From positions 1 through 64,000 of the forward strand of contig NZ_JACSQO010000007.1 of the NCBI RefSeq assembly GCF_014836595.1: a stretch of DNA of 64,000 nt, in the 5' to 3' direction. How positions within the stretch are numbered: the first letter of the stretch is position 1; each line of letters starts with the position of its first letter. Made by a program: the position numbers and the translations under genes. The notes under the pieces are model-generated. The model worked only from the letters and a program-made list of their open reading frames with translations. It was not told the origin of the DNA and did not search any database. Origin of the DNA: Psychrobacillus faecigallinarum. GTDB taxonomy: Bacteria; Bacillota; Bacilli; Bacillales_A; Planococcaceae. Positions 15,846 through 23,940 of this stretch are shown in pieces.

Positions 15846-16292
15846 TTATTTTTTTGAAATATTTAATGGATCAAAAAACAGCTCATACTCCTTATATTGT
15901 ATGGAAATTCCATATCGTTGCTTGTAGACGTTAAGGGCTTCTTTTAAGTAGTTAGCTGTAATTTCAAGGTGCAAGCAAATTTCCTCGACAGTCGTATACC
16001 CATGTAGATAACACTCGATTAAATGATCGAGTGAGACAATTTTTTCATAGCCCCACCTTCTTGCAATCAGTTCTAGCTTTTGATTGTTTATATTACCTAA
16101 ATCGGTTATATTCCCGGTGGACGTCTCGTAATGTCCTAGCTCTTCAGCCAAAATACAGTGTTTTTCGTAAGAGGACTTGGATTTATTGATTTCTATATTA
16201 TTGTCATAGTATAGACCGGAAAGCCCCTTTGGCAAGTCCTTTTCCATAATACATATTTGCGGATATTCCATCAGTAGTTTCTCGAAACTCAT
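15846..16292 (-). CDS. ImmA/IrrE-type metallopeptidase
   Basis: The 148-residue protein, from the ATG at 16292 behind GGGGGTG, contains the metallopeptidase helix CILAEELGHYET near residues 45-56. It fits the ImmA variant in which the first histidine of HExxH is shifted or replaced and EELGH carries the metal-binding His. A further Glu-rich helix follows. In phages and conjugative elements ImmA cuts the partner repressor when the SOS response starts. The adjacent repressor gene upstream on the same strand is the obvious partner. Lack of a canonical HExxH is normal for this subgroup, but activity is not proven. Confidence 0.8.
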   Translation of the reverse strand: MSFEKLLMEYPQICIMEKDLPKGLSGLYYDNNIEINKSKSSYEKHCILAEELGHYETSTGNITDLGNINNQKLELIARRWGYEKIVSLDHLIECYLHGYTTVEEICLHLEITANYLKEALNVYKQRYGISIQYKEYELFFDPLNISKK

Positions 16293-16323
16293 GTAATTAC
16301 ACCCCCTTAATCCTTCATGGAAA

Positions 16324-16650
16324 TTATTTTCTTTGTGATTTGATAAACTCAATATACTTTTTGATGTCCTCCATCTCTTCCTCGGTAACATCCTCATCTA
16401 TATGGGCGGCAATTGTTTCGATATTCTTACCCTTTTTAGATTCTAAAGGAGGGAAAAATTCATTGATAGAAACATTTAAGATTTTAGCAAGCTCATATAA
16501 TATTTCTTGATTGGCCTTCCTTTCTCCTTTTTCATAACGAGAAATAGTTTGTTTAGTAGTATGTAACTTTTCAGCCAATTCTTCTTGGTTCATATTTCTC
16601 ATAATCCTCCATTTTTTTATCTGTTTTCCTACGTAATTAGTCAGCTCCAT
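16324..16650 (-). CDS. XRE-family prophage repressor
   Basis: The 108-residue protein starts at the ATG at 16650, which follows AGGAGG by 11 bases. Its first 65 residues form a classic Cro/CI-type helix-turn-helix, with MNQEELAEKLHTTKQTISRYEKG as the recognition core. A short acidic tail follows, ending EFIKSQRK. It should bind the three similar operators just upstream (16699-16849) and silence the early genes to the right while controlling itself. The following gene is its probable protease, ImmA. The arrangement is the lysogeny switch of a Siphovirus-like prophage. Confidence 0.87.
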   Translation of the reverse strand: MELTNYVGKQIKKWRIMRNMNQEELAEKLHTTKQTISRYEKGERKANQEILYELAKILNVSINEFFPPLESKKGKNIETIAAHIDEDVTEEEMEDIKKYIEFIKSQRK

Positions 16651-16698
16651 GTCACTTTTTTCCTCCTGCAATAGTATTTATCTAATTATATAATAAAA

Positions 16699-16849
16699 GT
16701 CACCATAACGGAAGTGAAATTAAGGTATAATGCTATTTAACCATTTACAAGTAACCAATATGGTGATATATTGTTTTCACAATCAGGTTTGAACTTCTAA
16801 GATAATGGATGAATAAAAATTTTTATTGTAAAGTCACCGAAATGGTTAC
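16699..16849. promoter_or_regulatory. Three 17-bp repressor operators in a divergent promoter
   Basis: GTCACC-N5-GGAAGT (16699-16715), GTAACC-N5-GGTGAT (16751-16767) and GTCACC-N5-GGTTAC (16833-16849) share the consensus GTNACC-N5-GGTNAC. They lie between the repressor gene and the early genes read rightward. A TATAAT sequence at 16726-16731 is a candidate -10 element near the first site. This is the expected layout for a lysogeny switch. Confidence 0.75.
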
Positions 16850-16872
16850 TTGGAGAGGGAGGAGAAAATTAG

Positions 16873-17067
16873 ATGAAGCAGGAAACGTATTTGTTGGATG
16901 TATGGTATTTCAATAATGGTACTCTAAAGGATCCATTTGAAATTTGGTTTGTAGTTACGAAAACCAGAGGCTATGAGGAATATTTAAAAGTGAAGGAACA
17001 GTCAAGTGAAATACGCTTTAACCCATACTCTGAAAGTCTTTTATCTAATATGTTTAGGAACTGGTAG
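16873..17067 (+). CDS. Early prophage protein of unknown function
   Basis: The 64-residue protein is the first gene rightward from the switch region and starts behind GGGAGGAG. It is small and acidic-aromatic (LLDVWYFNNGTLKDPFEIW). The position and size are typical of early phage genes, often anti-repressors or host-takeover proteins, but nothing in the sequence identifies it. The next gene follows within 31 bp. Confidence 0.55.
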   Translation: MKQETYLLDVWYFNNGTLKDPFEIWFVVTKTRGYEEYLKVKEQSSEIRFNPYSESLLSNMFRNW

Positions 17068-17097
17068 CATGAAGCGTTTGAAAGGGGTGAGTTCTAA

Positions 17098-17223
17098 TTG
17101 TCTGTTTTATACGTACTTCTGACTACTGTTACTCTAAGCTTTAGCTTTTGTTTGATTGAAGTGGACAAGCGCTTAGCTCGACTAGAGAAAGTAAGAGAGG
17201 GAGCTGATATGTATGAAAAATGA
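17098..17223 (+). CDS. Small phage membrane protein
   Basis: A TTG preceded by AAAGGGGTGAG opens 41 codons: one hydrophobic helix (SVLYVLLTTVTLSFSFCL), then a basic and acidic helix (VDKRLARLEKVREGA). It overlaps the next gene by 11 bp in another frame, consistent with tight phage packing. No family is recognised. Confidence 0.5.
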   Translation: MSVLYVLLTTVTLSFSFCLIEVDKRLARLEKVREGADMYEK

Positions 17224-17374
17224 AAAACTAAAAATCGAGCAAGCTGTATGTTTGATTAAAGATGGAGAAATGGAGCTAGTGGAAAAACCACAATATGGCT
17301 ACGGAAAACAAATTATTACTTGGCAAAATGGAAAGCCTACACATATAGAGATTCAATCGACTAAAAGAATATAA
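17213..17374 (+). CDS. DUF3954-like phage protein
   Basis: The gene encodes 53 residues with GAGGGAG before its ATG. The sequence AVCLIKDGEMELVEKP then YGYGKQIITWQNGKP matches my memory of DUF3954, a small family found in Bacillus phages. Its structure looks like a short beta sheet. It is the last early gene before a very strong terminator at 17394. Confidence 0.6.
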   Translation: MKNEKLKIEQAVCLIKDGEMELVEKPQYGYGKQIITWQNGKPTHIEIQSTKRI

Positions 17375-17393
17375 CCGTTACTGGAATAACCAG

Positions 17394-17430
17394 GACACAG
17401 ACTTGAAGACAAGTCTTGTGTCTTTTTTTT
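17394..17430 (+). terminator. Strong terminator of the early prophage genes
   Basis: GACACAGACTTG and CAAGTCTTGTGTC pair around AAGA, followed by eight T. One of the best hairpins in the window. Confidence 0.9.
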
Positions 17431-17541
17431 GCTTTGCACCCGTTGTAGTTTAAGGCCAAATGGAAAAGGATGCCTCTTGTAATCTTGCCGTTAATGTCCA
17501 AATATACAAACTTGTGCATTCCATATTAAGGAGGACTTTAA

Positions 17542-18021
17542 ATGAATATACAGCAAATAGATTCTCGTAAAACCAAAAAAGCAGTGGAACGTGCTTTTGC
17601 AGAATTTAGAAGATATCTACTTCAATCTTCTTTAGATAAAATGCCAACTATTACAGCTCAGTATTCCTTGGTACCGCCATCTGGAAGCTTTAGTGGCTCG
17701 TCTACTGAAAATTCAGCAGTGAAAAATATAGATTATGAGCGAAAAAGAAAGCTAGTAATGGAGAAAATTATACATGCTGTTAACAAACTATCCTACAAGG
17801 AAAGATCTATAATTACGATGAAATATTTTGGTGAGGAGGAGGTATACGATTATGAAGTTTACACCGACCTTCACCTTTCTCATCGGCAGTATTATCGTAT
17901 TAAATCTGCGGCCTTTCAAAAGCTTGCTATAGTACTGAATTTAGTTGTATGGAAAGAACAAGAGATCTTGATTAAGGACATAGATCTGAAAGATAGTGAA
18001 ATAATCGAGTGGCACTTTTAA
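17542..18021 (+). CDS. ArpU-family phage late transcription regulator
   Basis: The 159-residue protein fits the ArpU family. Its N-terminal half has the family's RKTKKAVERAFAEFRRYL start. The C-terminal half is sigma-region-4-like, with LSYKERSIITMKYFGEEEVYDYEVYTDLHLSHRQYYRIKSAAFQKLA, given here by position about residues 82-130. These factors switch on the late operon (packaging, structure, lysis). Start is supported by AAGGAGG. In an intact phage the terminase would follow; here the lysis cassette comes next, only 220 bp away, beyond a duplicated promoter-like block. Confidence 0.8.
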   Translation: MNIQQIDSRKTKKAVERAFAEFRRYLLQSSLDKMPTITAQYSLVPPSGSFSGSSTENSAVKNIDYERKRKLVMEKIIHAVNKLSYKERSIITMKYFGEEEVYDYEVYTDLHLSHRQYYRIKSAAFQKLAIVLNLVVWKEQEILIKDIDLKDSEIIEWHF

Positions 18022-18060
18022 GGCACACTTTTTTGTTTTAGATGTGTTTTAATATAACCT
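18022..18060 (+). repeat. 39-bp direct repeat, copy 1, possible late-promoter element
   Basis: Sequence beginning GGCACAC and ending GTTTTAATATAACCT nearly matches a second copy at 18175-18214. TATGTTTTAATATAA-like ends resemble extended -10 promoters. Lying right after the ArpU gene, it may be a binding site or late promoter for that factor. Confidence 0.5.
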
Positions 18061-18174
18061 ATAGAATGGTTTTAAAAATTAATTACCTAATTAGTGCTTT
18101 GTAATTAAAACACAACCATTGTCACTTTGTTGTTTGGAATAGAAAGTGAGCTCATAAAAAGAAGGCACATTGCT

Positions 18175-18214
18175 GGCACACATTTTCGTTTTGGATATGT
18201 TTTAATATAAACTA
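18175..18214 (+). repeat. 39-bp direct repeat, copy 2
   Basis: GGCACACATTTTCGTTTTGG continues to TATGTTTTAATATAAACTA and aligns with copy 1 over nearly its whole length. It precedes the hairpin and lysis genes, so it probably holds the promoter of the lysis cassette. Confidence 0.5.
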
Positions 18215-18244
18215 AGAAGAATAAAAATATGAGTGGACAGAAGA

Positions 18245-18274
18245 GAACGTTCCCAATAGGGCCGTTCTTTTTTT
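18245..18274 (+). terminator. Hairpin upstream of lysis cassette 2
   Basis: GAACG..CCC / GGG.CGTTC encloses AATA and is followed by seven T. It is the counterpart of the hairpin at 204 and sits between the promoter-like repeat and the first lysis gene. Confidence 0.65.
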
Positions 18275-18297
18275 GTTCCCTAAAAAGGAGTGAGGGA

Positions 18298-18591
18298 ATG
18301 GAATTATTCATCGGCATGAGTTGCACAGTTTTAGGGTTTCTTGTTGGGTTGCTTACTTATAGTCGCAATAGGGACAAGGATATGAAGGCAGAGGCAGCTA
18401 GAACAGCGGTAATTGAAACCAAGCTCGATAACATCAGTAGAGGGGTGGAGATAATTCAACAAGAAATGAAAGCATCGGAAAAGCATAGAGAAATTTTGTC
18501 AGAAAGACTTATAAGAGTGGAGGAAAGTACTAAGCAAGCTCACCGTCGATTAGACGAAGTAGCACTTATTCAGGAGGTGACGAGTGTATGA
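18298..18591 (+). CDS. XhlA-like phage membrane protein with coiled coil
   Basis: From the ATG at 18298, behind AAAAGGAG, the protein is 97 residues. A single N-terminal membrane helix (MELFIGMSCTVLGFLVGLL) precedes a long charged coiled coil to the end. The membrane segment is at the other end compared with classical XhlA, so it is an XhlA-like partner rather than a clear member. It overlaps the holin gene by four bases. It is the counterpart by position of the broken gene at 264. Confidence 0.65.
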   Translation: MELFIGMSCTVLGFLVGLLTYSRNRDKDMKAEAARTAVIETKLDNISRGVEIIQQEMKASEKHREILSERLIRVEESTKQAHRRLDEVALIQEVTSV

Positions 18592-18857
18592 ATATCAACT
18601 GGAATGTGCGTTTACAAAACAAGATTTGGGTGATGAGTTTCCTGTCCCAATTATTTATCCTAGCAGAGCTAATGCTTATTGCTTTCAATAGTCTAGGAAT
18701 TACTGAGTATACCTTTTCAGAGAACATAGAGAAATGGATATTAGCCATGGTAAATGTAGTTTTTGGCCTGTTAGCGACATTAGGATTGATTCAAGATCCT
18801 ACTACACAAGATCTCTCTGATAGTAAAAGAGCAATGACATATAAAAAACCAAATTGA
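18588..18857 (+). CDS. Phage holin, phi LC3 family
   Basis: The 89-residue protein begins MNINWNVRLQNKIWVM, has helices at about 15-35 and 48-65, and ends with DPTTQDLSDSKRAM, the conserved tail also found in the holin at 579. It overlaps the preceding gene's stop (ATGA) and is followed by the amidase. It would permeabilise the membrane to release the endolysin. It looks intact. Confidence 0.87.
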   Translation: MNINWNVRLQNKIWVMSFLSQLFILAELMLIAFNSLGITEYTFSENIEKWILAMVNVVFGLLATLGLIQDPTTQDLSDSKRAMTYKKPN

Positions 18858-18880
18858 GCTGCCCTTATGGGTGGCTCTTT
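18856..18880 (+). terminator. Attenuator-like hairpin between holin and amidase
   Basis: GAGCTGCCC / GGGTGGCTC pairs around TTAT and is followed by TTTCT. It overlaps the holin stop codon and could reduce amidase expression. Confidence 0.5.
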
Positions 18881-18974
18881 CTATTGAAAGGGGGTGATTC
18901 CATTGGTGTAGACAACGGTTGTACAAGTTTTCTTTAAAAAAATAAAAACAAAAAATTAGAAGAGGTGATTGATT

Positions 18975-19664
18975 ATGGTAAAAATTTTTATTGATCCAGG
19001 TCATGGGGGAACTGATCCAGGAGCTGTAGGTAATGGATTACAGGAGAAAAATTTAACTTTGCAAATTGCAACACGTGTGAAAAATATTCTTTTAGCTGAA
19101 TACAACAATGTAACTGTATTAATGAGTCGTACAGGAGATACATTTCCAACTTTGCAGGATCGTACGAATCAAGCGAATGCCTGGGGAGCAGATTTCTTCC
19201 TTTCTATTCATATTAATGCAGGAGGGGGGACAGGCTATGAGGATTATGTCTATCCAGGTAGCGGAACTCCTACTACAACATATCAAACAAATATTCATTC
19301 AGAGATCTTAAAGCTTGTTAATTTTTCAGATCGAGGAAAGAAAACGGCTAATTTTCATGTTTTGCGTGAATCAAATATGCCTTCGTTGCTTACAGAAAAT
19401 GGCTTCATCGATAATGCCAATGACGCAGCTAAACTTAAGACATCCTCTTTCATTGAATCTCTAGCAAGAGGCCATGTAAATGGTATTGTTAAGTCCTTTG
19501 GGCTTCCTAAAAAGAGTACCGCTGTGTATCATACAGTAGTAAGTGGAGATACAGTTTACGGTTTAAGTCAAACTTACGGAAGCACAGTTCAACAGATTAA
19601 AGATTGGAATGGCCTAGACTCCAATTATACAATTTATGTTGGTCAGGTTTTAAGAGTGAAATAA
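18975..19664 (+). CDS. N-acetylmuramoyl-L-alanine amidase with LysM domain (endolysin)
   Basis: The 229-residue protein starts at the ATG at 18975 behind GAGGTG. Residues 1-175 form an Amidase_3 zinc domain: DPGHGG with His10, Glu24 in LQEKN, SIHINA with a second His near 79, and the catalytic Glu in TENGF near 140. Residues 184-229 are one LysM domain (VVSGDTVYGLSQTYG ... YVGQVLRVK) that binds glycan. It cleaves the amide bond between muramic acid and the stem peptide. It is the endolysin of lysis cassette 2 and appears complete. Confidence 0.92.
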   Translation: MVKIFIDPGHGGTDPGAVGNGLQEKNLTLQIATRVKNILLAEYNNVTVLMSRTGDTFPTLQDRTNQANAWGADFFLSIHINAGGGTGYEDYVYPGSGTPTTTYQTNIHSEILKLVNFSDRGKKTANFHVLRESNMPSLLTENGFIDNANDAAKLKTSSFIESLARGHVNGIVKSFGLPKKSTAVYHTVVSGDTVYGLSQTYGSTVQQIKDWNGLDSNYTIYVGQVLRVK

Positions 19665-19725
19665 TAGGTCAATGATGCAGTGAGTTGGGAGTCCTTCATT
19701 GTAAAATATTAAATAATTTATATTG

Positions 19726-19760
19726 AAAAAGCGTTGAGATTTCTATCACAACGCTTTTTT
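19726..19760. terminator. Bidirectional terminator between amidase and exported protein
   Basis: AAAAAGCGTTG and CAACGCTTTTTT pair; both strands end in T-runs. The two genes converge here. Confidence 0.8.
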
Positions 19761-20447
19761 CTATTTAGTTTCGATTGTTACGCCTTGCAGTTTTATATAT
19801 TGTCCATCAGAGACTGTAATATATGTATCTGCTTCAACGTTTTCATTTGTCACGATATCCTCTAACTGATGCGAACTGCTCTTTGAGACTTCGTAGTATC
19901 CTAATCCTGTCTCAGCATTATAAATAATTTTATATTCTCCAGCCGGGATATCTTTTCCTACTTTGTACATACCGTCTTTATAAATACCATCATTAGGAAC
20001 TATAGAAGGAGCTTGCTCAATAGAATACATATCACCATCCTGAAACTTAAAATATTCTCCATCGTGAAGCGTCACATAGGAATGGGAATCCTTACTTAAA
20101 TTATCATTGAAAATAATACCTTCCAATGTACCTGAGCTGTCTTTTGAACTTTCTATATATGTGTAGCCGTTAGCAAACACTATATATTCTCCTGCGGATA
20201 TATCAGTACCAACCTTGTATGTCCCTGATTTAATCTTTCCATCATTTTTCTTTTCTTGTTTATCCTCGTCTGTTTTTGGATCAACAGTCGTTGAAGCTTC
20301 GTTTTTATTGTCTTCTGTGGTTTTCTCGGTAGCTATATCGTTGACTGGCTCATCATCTCCGCCGATTGATGCAAGTGCAATAACAAAAATTACGACGATT
20401 ACCCAGAACCACCACTTCTTATAAAAAGGTTCTTTTGAATTTCCCAT
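19761..20447 (-). CDS. Membrane-anchored protein with two tandem domains
   Basis: From the ATG at 20447 (GGAGAAG upstream) the 228-residue protein has one helix near the start (WWFWVIVVIFVIALASI, residues 12-28), an acidic linker rich in D, E, K and T, then two similar domains. Domain 1 begins GTYKVGTDISAGEYIVF and domain 2 GMYKVGKDIPAGEYKII, each about 65 residues and ending YVTLHDGEYFKFQDG or YITVSDGQYIKLQG. Such repeats are widespread in exported proteins of Firmicutes and are uncharacterised. It is probably a cell-surface protein. Confidence 0.7.
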   Translation of the reverse strand: MGNSKEPFYKKWWFWVIVVIFVIALASIGGDDEPVNDIATEKTTEDNKNEASTTVDPKTDEDKQEKKNDGKIKSGTYKVGTDISAGEYIVFANGYTYIESSKDSSGTLEGIIFNDNLSKDSHSYVTLHDGEYFKFQDGDMYSIEQAPSIVPNDGIYKDGMYKVGKDIPAGEYKIIYNAETGLGYYEVSKSSSHQLEDIVTNENVEADTYITVSDGQYIKLQGVTIETK

Positions 20448-20805
20448 TATTCTTCTCCACCTGTCATATGTAGAATTACATTTAAACATTAACAGAATGC
20501 CCATTAATACTGTTTTTTATGAGAGCAAAGAGATATTTTGTTACAATCAAACAGTAAAAAAAGAGATGAGAGAAAAAGTAAATACTTTAACGTGTTAGTC
20601 GATTATTTAGGGGAGACTCTTTTAGATTACGTCTTTTTGTGTATAGGTCATAGGCTGGAAGAGCTTAGGGAGGCCATTACTTAATAGGCATTTTGAAAGA
20701 AGAACATTGTTTTTTTATTACAATATAAAAATGAAAATTATTGTATGTATAAGACTGGTCGCTAAACAAGGGCGATCAGTCATCAAAAAAGGTTAATAGA
20801 ATTTG
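20448..20805. other. Gap with one imperfect inverted repeat
   Basis: GACTGGTCGC (20753-20762) pairs with GCGATCAGTC (20772-20781), near the end of the lipoprotein gene on the minus strand. There is no clear T-run. Nothing else is supported in the 358 bases. Confidence 0.35.
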
Positions 20806-21408
20806 TTATTGGATTCCGTATTCTTTAATAAGAGCCTCCATTTTTCTTGAAAACTCACGATCCAATTTCCTAACCTCATTTAGAATTTCGTTTGCTTTAG
20901 TTATTTTGTTTGGATCATTCGCATCAAGACCAGCAGCAATTTCACTGAATGCGATATGTTGCTTGCTAATAGCATCTATTAATATTTCATGCGTGGCTGC
21001 AATATCATCATTTGGAGGAATAATAGCTTCAATGTTTTCTAAAACAAACATATTTTGTGGAAGAATTTCCTCGTAAATAGTAGTGGCAAATGTATAGCTG
21101 TCCAATTGACCATTGGATGATCCAAATCTTAGCTCATCCCAGCGTACTGCTAAATCTGTTACCTCCATATAAGCTACTCTCACATCGTCCACATAGTATT
21201 GCACCAGTTCCTTATCTGTAGATACGACTACCTCCTCAGTTACTGTTGCCTCTACTTTTGAATCTGATTTGTTTTCCTCAGCTGCAGTCTCTTCTTTTGT
21301 TACTACTTTCTCTATCTCTTTTTCAGGTTTTTCTTCCTCCTTTGCTATGGAGCAAGCAGTAAGGCCCAACATACAAGAAACCATTATTAAAAAGAACCAT
21401 TTTCGCAT
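20806..21408 (-). CDS. Putative lipoprotein with acidic linker
   Basis: From the ATG at 21408 behind AAGGAG, the 200-residue protein has a lipoprotein signal (LGLTACS, Cys17) and a long E/K/V-rich linker to about residue 60. A helical domain follows (about 65-200) with many Asp, Asn and aromatic residues, for example LAVRWDELRFGSSNGQLDSY. The helical part recalls four-helix proteins of the cell envelope, but I cannot name the family. It has no operon partner. Confidence 0.65.
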   Translation of the reverse strand: MRKWFFLIMVSCMLGLTACSIAKEEEKPEKEIEKVVTKEETAAEENKSDSKVEATVTEEVVVSTDKELVQYYVDDVRVAYMEVTDLAVRWDELRFGSSNGQLDSYTFATTIYEEILPQNMFVLENIEAIIPPNDDIAATHEILIDAISKQHIAFSEIAAGLDANDPNKITKANEILNEVRKLDREFSRKMEALIKEYGIQ

Positions 21409-22045
21409 TATCAAAAACTCCTTTTGGCTTTTAATCCTGTGCTTATTAAAAAAAGTAAAGAACGTATTGTATAACTTGGTTTAAGATGATAGAAAAATAG
21501 TTGCTTTTACAAGGATTTAGTTGAGCAAATGTAAGGTCTGTCGTTAGTTCCTGTACTTTATTTATTATTTCTCACGATAAGAAAGGGGATTTCAGTCGGC
21601 TTTAAAATATGCACTTATTTACTATATTCATCTCTTAAAATGAAGTCACTGCTATAAGGAAGGAAAACGGGTTTTTGTTAGAGTGGATATATACGACAGG
21701 TTACGAGAACAGTAGGATTAGAAAAGGTATTTAAATAACATTTTTATGGAAAATAAATATTGAGGCATGAGGTGGCATTGAGAAGAAAAATCCTACTATG
21801 TAGCTTTTAAATAATCAGATGTGGAATTGGGGGGGATGCATATATGTATTAACTTCAGTACTCATCAGCTAGGGAAACAAAAAAAGGAAGACAAAAATTT
21901 TTATTTTAGTCCTTCCTTTTTTGTTGAATCTAATGATTTGAGGATAGAAGAGCCAAATTAATGTAGCGAAAGGGAATGGGATGAATTGTTTCACCCCCAT
22001 TAGATAATTTTTGAACAATATTCTCAGTTAGACAATGAAGCTAAT
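21409..22045. other. Gap without a supported gene
   Basis: About 640 AT-rich bases. Only a terminator-like hairpin at 21879-21922 is evident. A 42-codon minus-strand frame near 21890-22010 lacks a proper binding site and is not accepted. Confidence 0.35.
21879..21922. terminator. Terminator-like hairpin
   Basis: AAAAAAGGAAGAC pairs with GTCCTTCCTTTTTT with one bulge around an AT-rich loop. It is usable on both strands and may end the transcript of the DinB-like gene. Confidence 0.6.
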
Positions 22046-22495
22046 TTAAAAAAGAGGTTTAGGAAAACCATTGAAATGAGCGATGATGCCAATTTGTCCT
22101 ATGTGGTATGCTTCGTGACTATATATATGATGGAATACCCAGTTAAAAGTTGGGGGAGAAGGAGGAATCCAACCATCAGAAAATTTAGGGACTTCAATCA
22201 GTTGATTAAACTGTTGATCAGTCAAGTTATTTAATATTCCGTCTGTATGTATGCGAATATCTTGATAAGCTTTAAGTATTTCGAACGGAGAGGAATTTTT
22301 GTCTAAAGTCAAAACTAACTTTTGTTGGAGTGCCACTTCATTAATCCAGAAATCCTCACTAGTAGCAATATGTGAAAGAACCCATGCCAAATTATTTGGA
22401 TAGGTTGGTGAGGTTTTAAACCAGCTTTCTTCTTGTAAACTATTCAAATAAGGTAATAACGTTTTTCTGTAATCATTCCGATATGGAAAAGCCAA
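22046..22495 (-). CDS. DinB-family metal-binding protein
   Basis: The TTG at 22495, nine bases after GAAAGG, is the best start and gives 149 residues. Four-helix DinB/YfiT features are visible: a first histidine in LAWVLSHIATSEDFW, and later FHHIYSHEAYHIGQIGII with the two remaining metal-binding histidines. DinB-like proteins bind a divalent metal and many act as thiol-dependent transferases, though most have no known reaction. It stands alone. Confidence 0.8.
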   Translation of the reverse strand: MAFPYRNDYRKTLLPYLNSLQEESWFKTSPTYPNNLAWVLSHIATSEDFWINEVALQQKLVLTLDKNSSPFEILKAYQDIRIHTDGILNNLTDQQFNQLIEVPKFSDGWIPPSPPTFNWVFHHIYSHEAYHIGQIGIIAHFNGFPKPLF

Positions 22496-22696
22496 ATAAA
22501 TCAATCCTTTCTATTAATATAAATTAAATAATGTAAATATAAATTTTAATAAACAAATGTATTCATTTATGAATTCCTAAAGATTTTTTAATATTCCGAT
22601 GAATTGAAATAGGATAAAGAGCTTACAAATTTGATGTTAATATAGTACAATGCTACTTATATATCTGTAATTCCGGAATTAGTGGAGGGATAGAAT

Positions 22697-23083
22697 GTGG
22701 ATGCAAATGAATTAATTAATGTGATTAATCATAGTATAGAAAAGTTAGATTATGCTTCAGCAAGAAAATATATAGAGGAAAATCTAAATCTAGTTAATAT
22801 CAATAAGCATTTACTTATTGATAATGCGAGAAGTGTGTTAGATTACATAAACGACACCCTAGAATCAGGAGCCCAGCCTTTAACTCGCCAAGAAGTTTCC
22901 TTGATTTACACGATTAATAAGCATGCTATGAAATTTGACGTTAGAGCTTTGAGAATGGTAATAAGAGATAACCCGTCCTTGCTAATAAGACAAGACATCA
23001 AACATTATTTTAATGAAGATGCAAAGACTCTCTTAGAGGGAATGAATGTAATACCAAAACAATCAAAACAAGCAATAATATAA
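22697..23083 (+). CDS. Conserved hypothetical protein next to lexA
   Basis: A GTG start behind GGAGGG gives 128 residues. The protein is helical, soluble and without cysteines; LIDNARSVLDYINDTLESG and RALRMVIRDNPSLL are its most regular stretches. Relatives in Bacillales seem to accompany lexA, but I cannot name a family. A strong terminator follows within a few bases, so it is a one-gene unit converging on lexA. Confidence 0.6.
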   Translation: MDANELINVINHSIEKLDYASARKYIEENLNLVNINKHLLIDNARSVLDYINDTLESGAQPLTRQEVSLIYTINKHAMKFDVRALRMVIRDNPSLLIRQDIKHYFNEDAKTLLEGMNVIPKQSKQAII

Positions 23084-23085
23084 AC

Positions 23086-23121
23086 AAAACCCCTTCATGT
23101 CTCGAACATGAAGGGGTTTTT
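23086..23121. terminator. Strong terminator between converging genes
   Basis: AAAACCCCTTCATGT and ACATGAAGGGGTTTT are perfect complements around CTCGA. Works for both strands. Confidence 0.9.
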
Positions 23122-23213
23122 CGATGATCTAAACAAAAATGTCCACTTTCTTGTTAGATATGATATCGGCTCAAAGTAATCATACTATGAAAATTGTAGA
23201 AGTCAAGCAATCA

Positions 23214-23834
23214 TTAGTGAATATGTCGGTAAACTCCTACTACTTTTCCTAAAATAGAGACTTGATTAACAATAATCGGATCCATCGCAGAGTTCTCCGG
23301 CTGAAGGCGGAAATACGTTTTTTCTTTAAAGAATCGTTTTACTGTTGCTTCATCCTCTTCTGTCATTGCTACAACGATGTCCCCATTATTAGCAGATTGC
23401 TGTTGTTTAACAATGACATAATCTCCATTCAAGATTCCAGCTTCAATCATACTATCACCCATAATTTCTAACATAAATAGGTGATCATCTGAAGTACCAA
23501 ATGTTTCAGGAAGCGGGAAGAATTCTTCAACGTTTTCAATTGCAGTAATAGGCATACCAGCTGTAACCTTCCCAACTAAAGGAACATGCACAACTCCCTG
23601 CCTTTCGACCGTAGCCTCTAAACCATCTAATATTTCTATTGCACGTGGTTTCGTAGGGTCTCTACGAATTAAACCTTTACTTTCCAATCTTGCTAAGTGG
23701 CCATGTACAGTAGAACTTGAAGCAAGCCCTACTGCCTCACCAATTTCACGTACGGATGGTGGATAGCCTTTTTTACGAACTTCTTCCTTTATAAAAGCTA
23801 GAATATCTTCCTGTCTTTTAGACGCTTTCTTCAA
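23214..23834 (-). CDS. lexA: SOS repressor LexA
   Basis: The TTG at 23834, behind AGAGGTG, gives 206 residues, as in B. subtilis. The winged-helix DNA-binding domain covers about 1-65 ([34 protein letters not shown]). The peptidase domain carries the self-cleavage site Ala92-Gly93 (VTAGMP), the catalytic Ser128 (GDSMIEAG) and Lys166 (EATVKRFF). It represses DNA-damage genes and cleaves itself when RecA is active. Divergently read yneA and yneB lie beyond LexA boxes it should bind. Confidence 0.96.
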   Translation of the reverse strand: MKKASKRQEDILAFIKEEVRKKGYPPSVREIGEAVGLASSSTVHGHLARLESKGLIRRDPTKPRAIEILDGLEATVERQGVVHVPLVGKVTAGMPITAIENVEEFFPLPETFGTSDDHLFMLEIMGDSMIEAGILNGDYVIVKQQQSANNGDIVVAMTEEDEATVKRFFKEKTYFRLQPENSAMDPIIVNQVSILGKVVGVYRHIH

Positions 23835-23940
23835 TGAGTTCACCTCTTTTAGTAATAAATTCCCTACTAGATTAATACTTATTAATAGTATACCAGTGTC
23901 CTGAAAATTATGCAAACATAGGTTCTAATATTTGTTGACA

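Noticed and set aside
21885..22010. 42-codon minus-strand frame with hydrophobic residues
   Set aside because: No spaced ribosome binding site, and it runs through a terminator-like hairpin.
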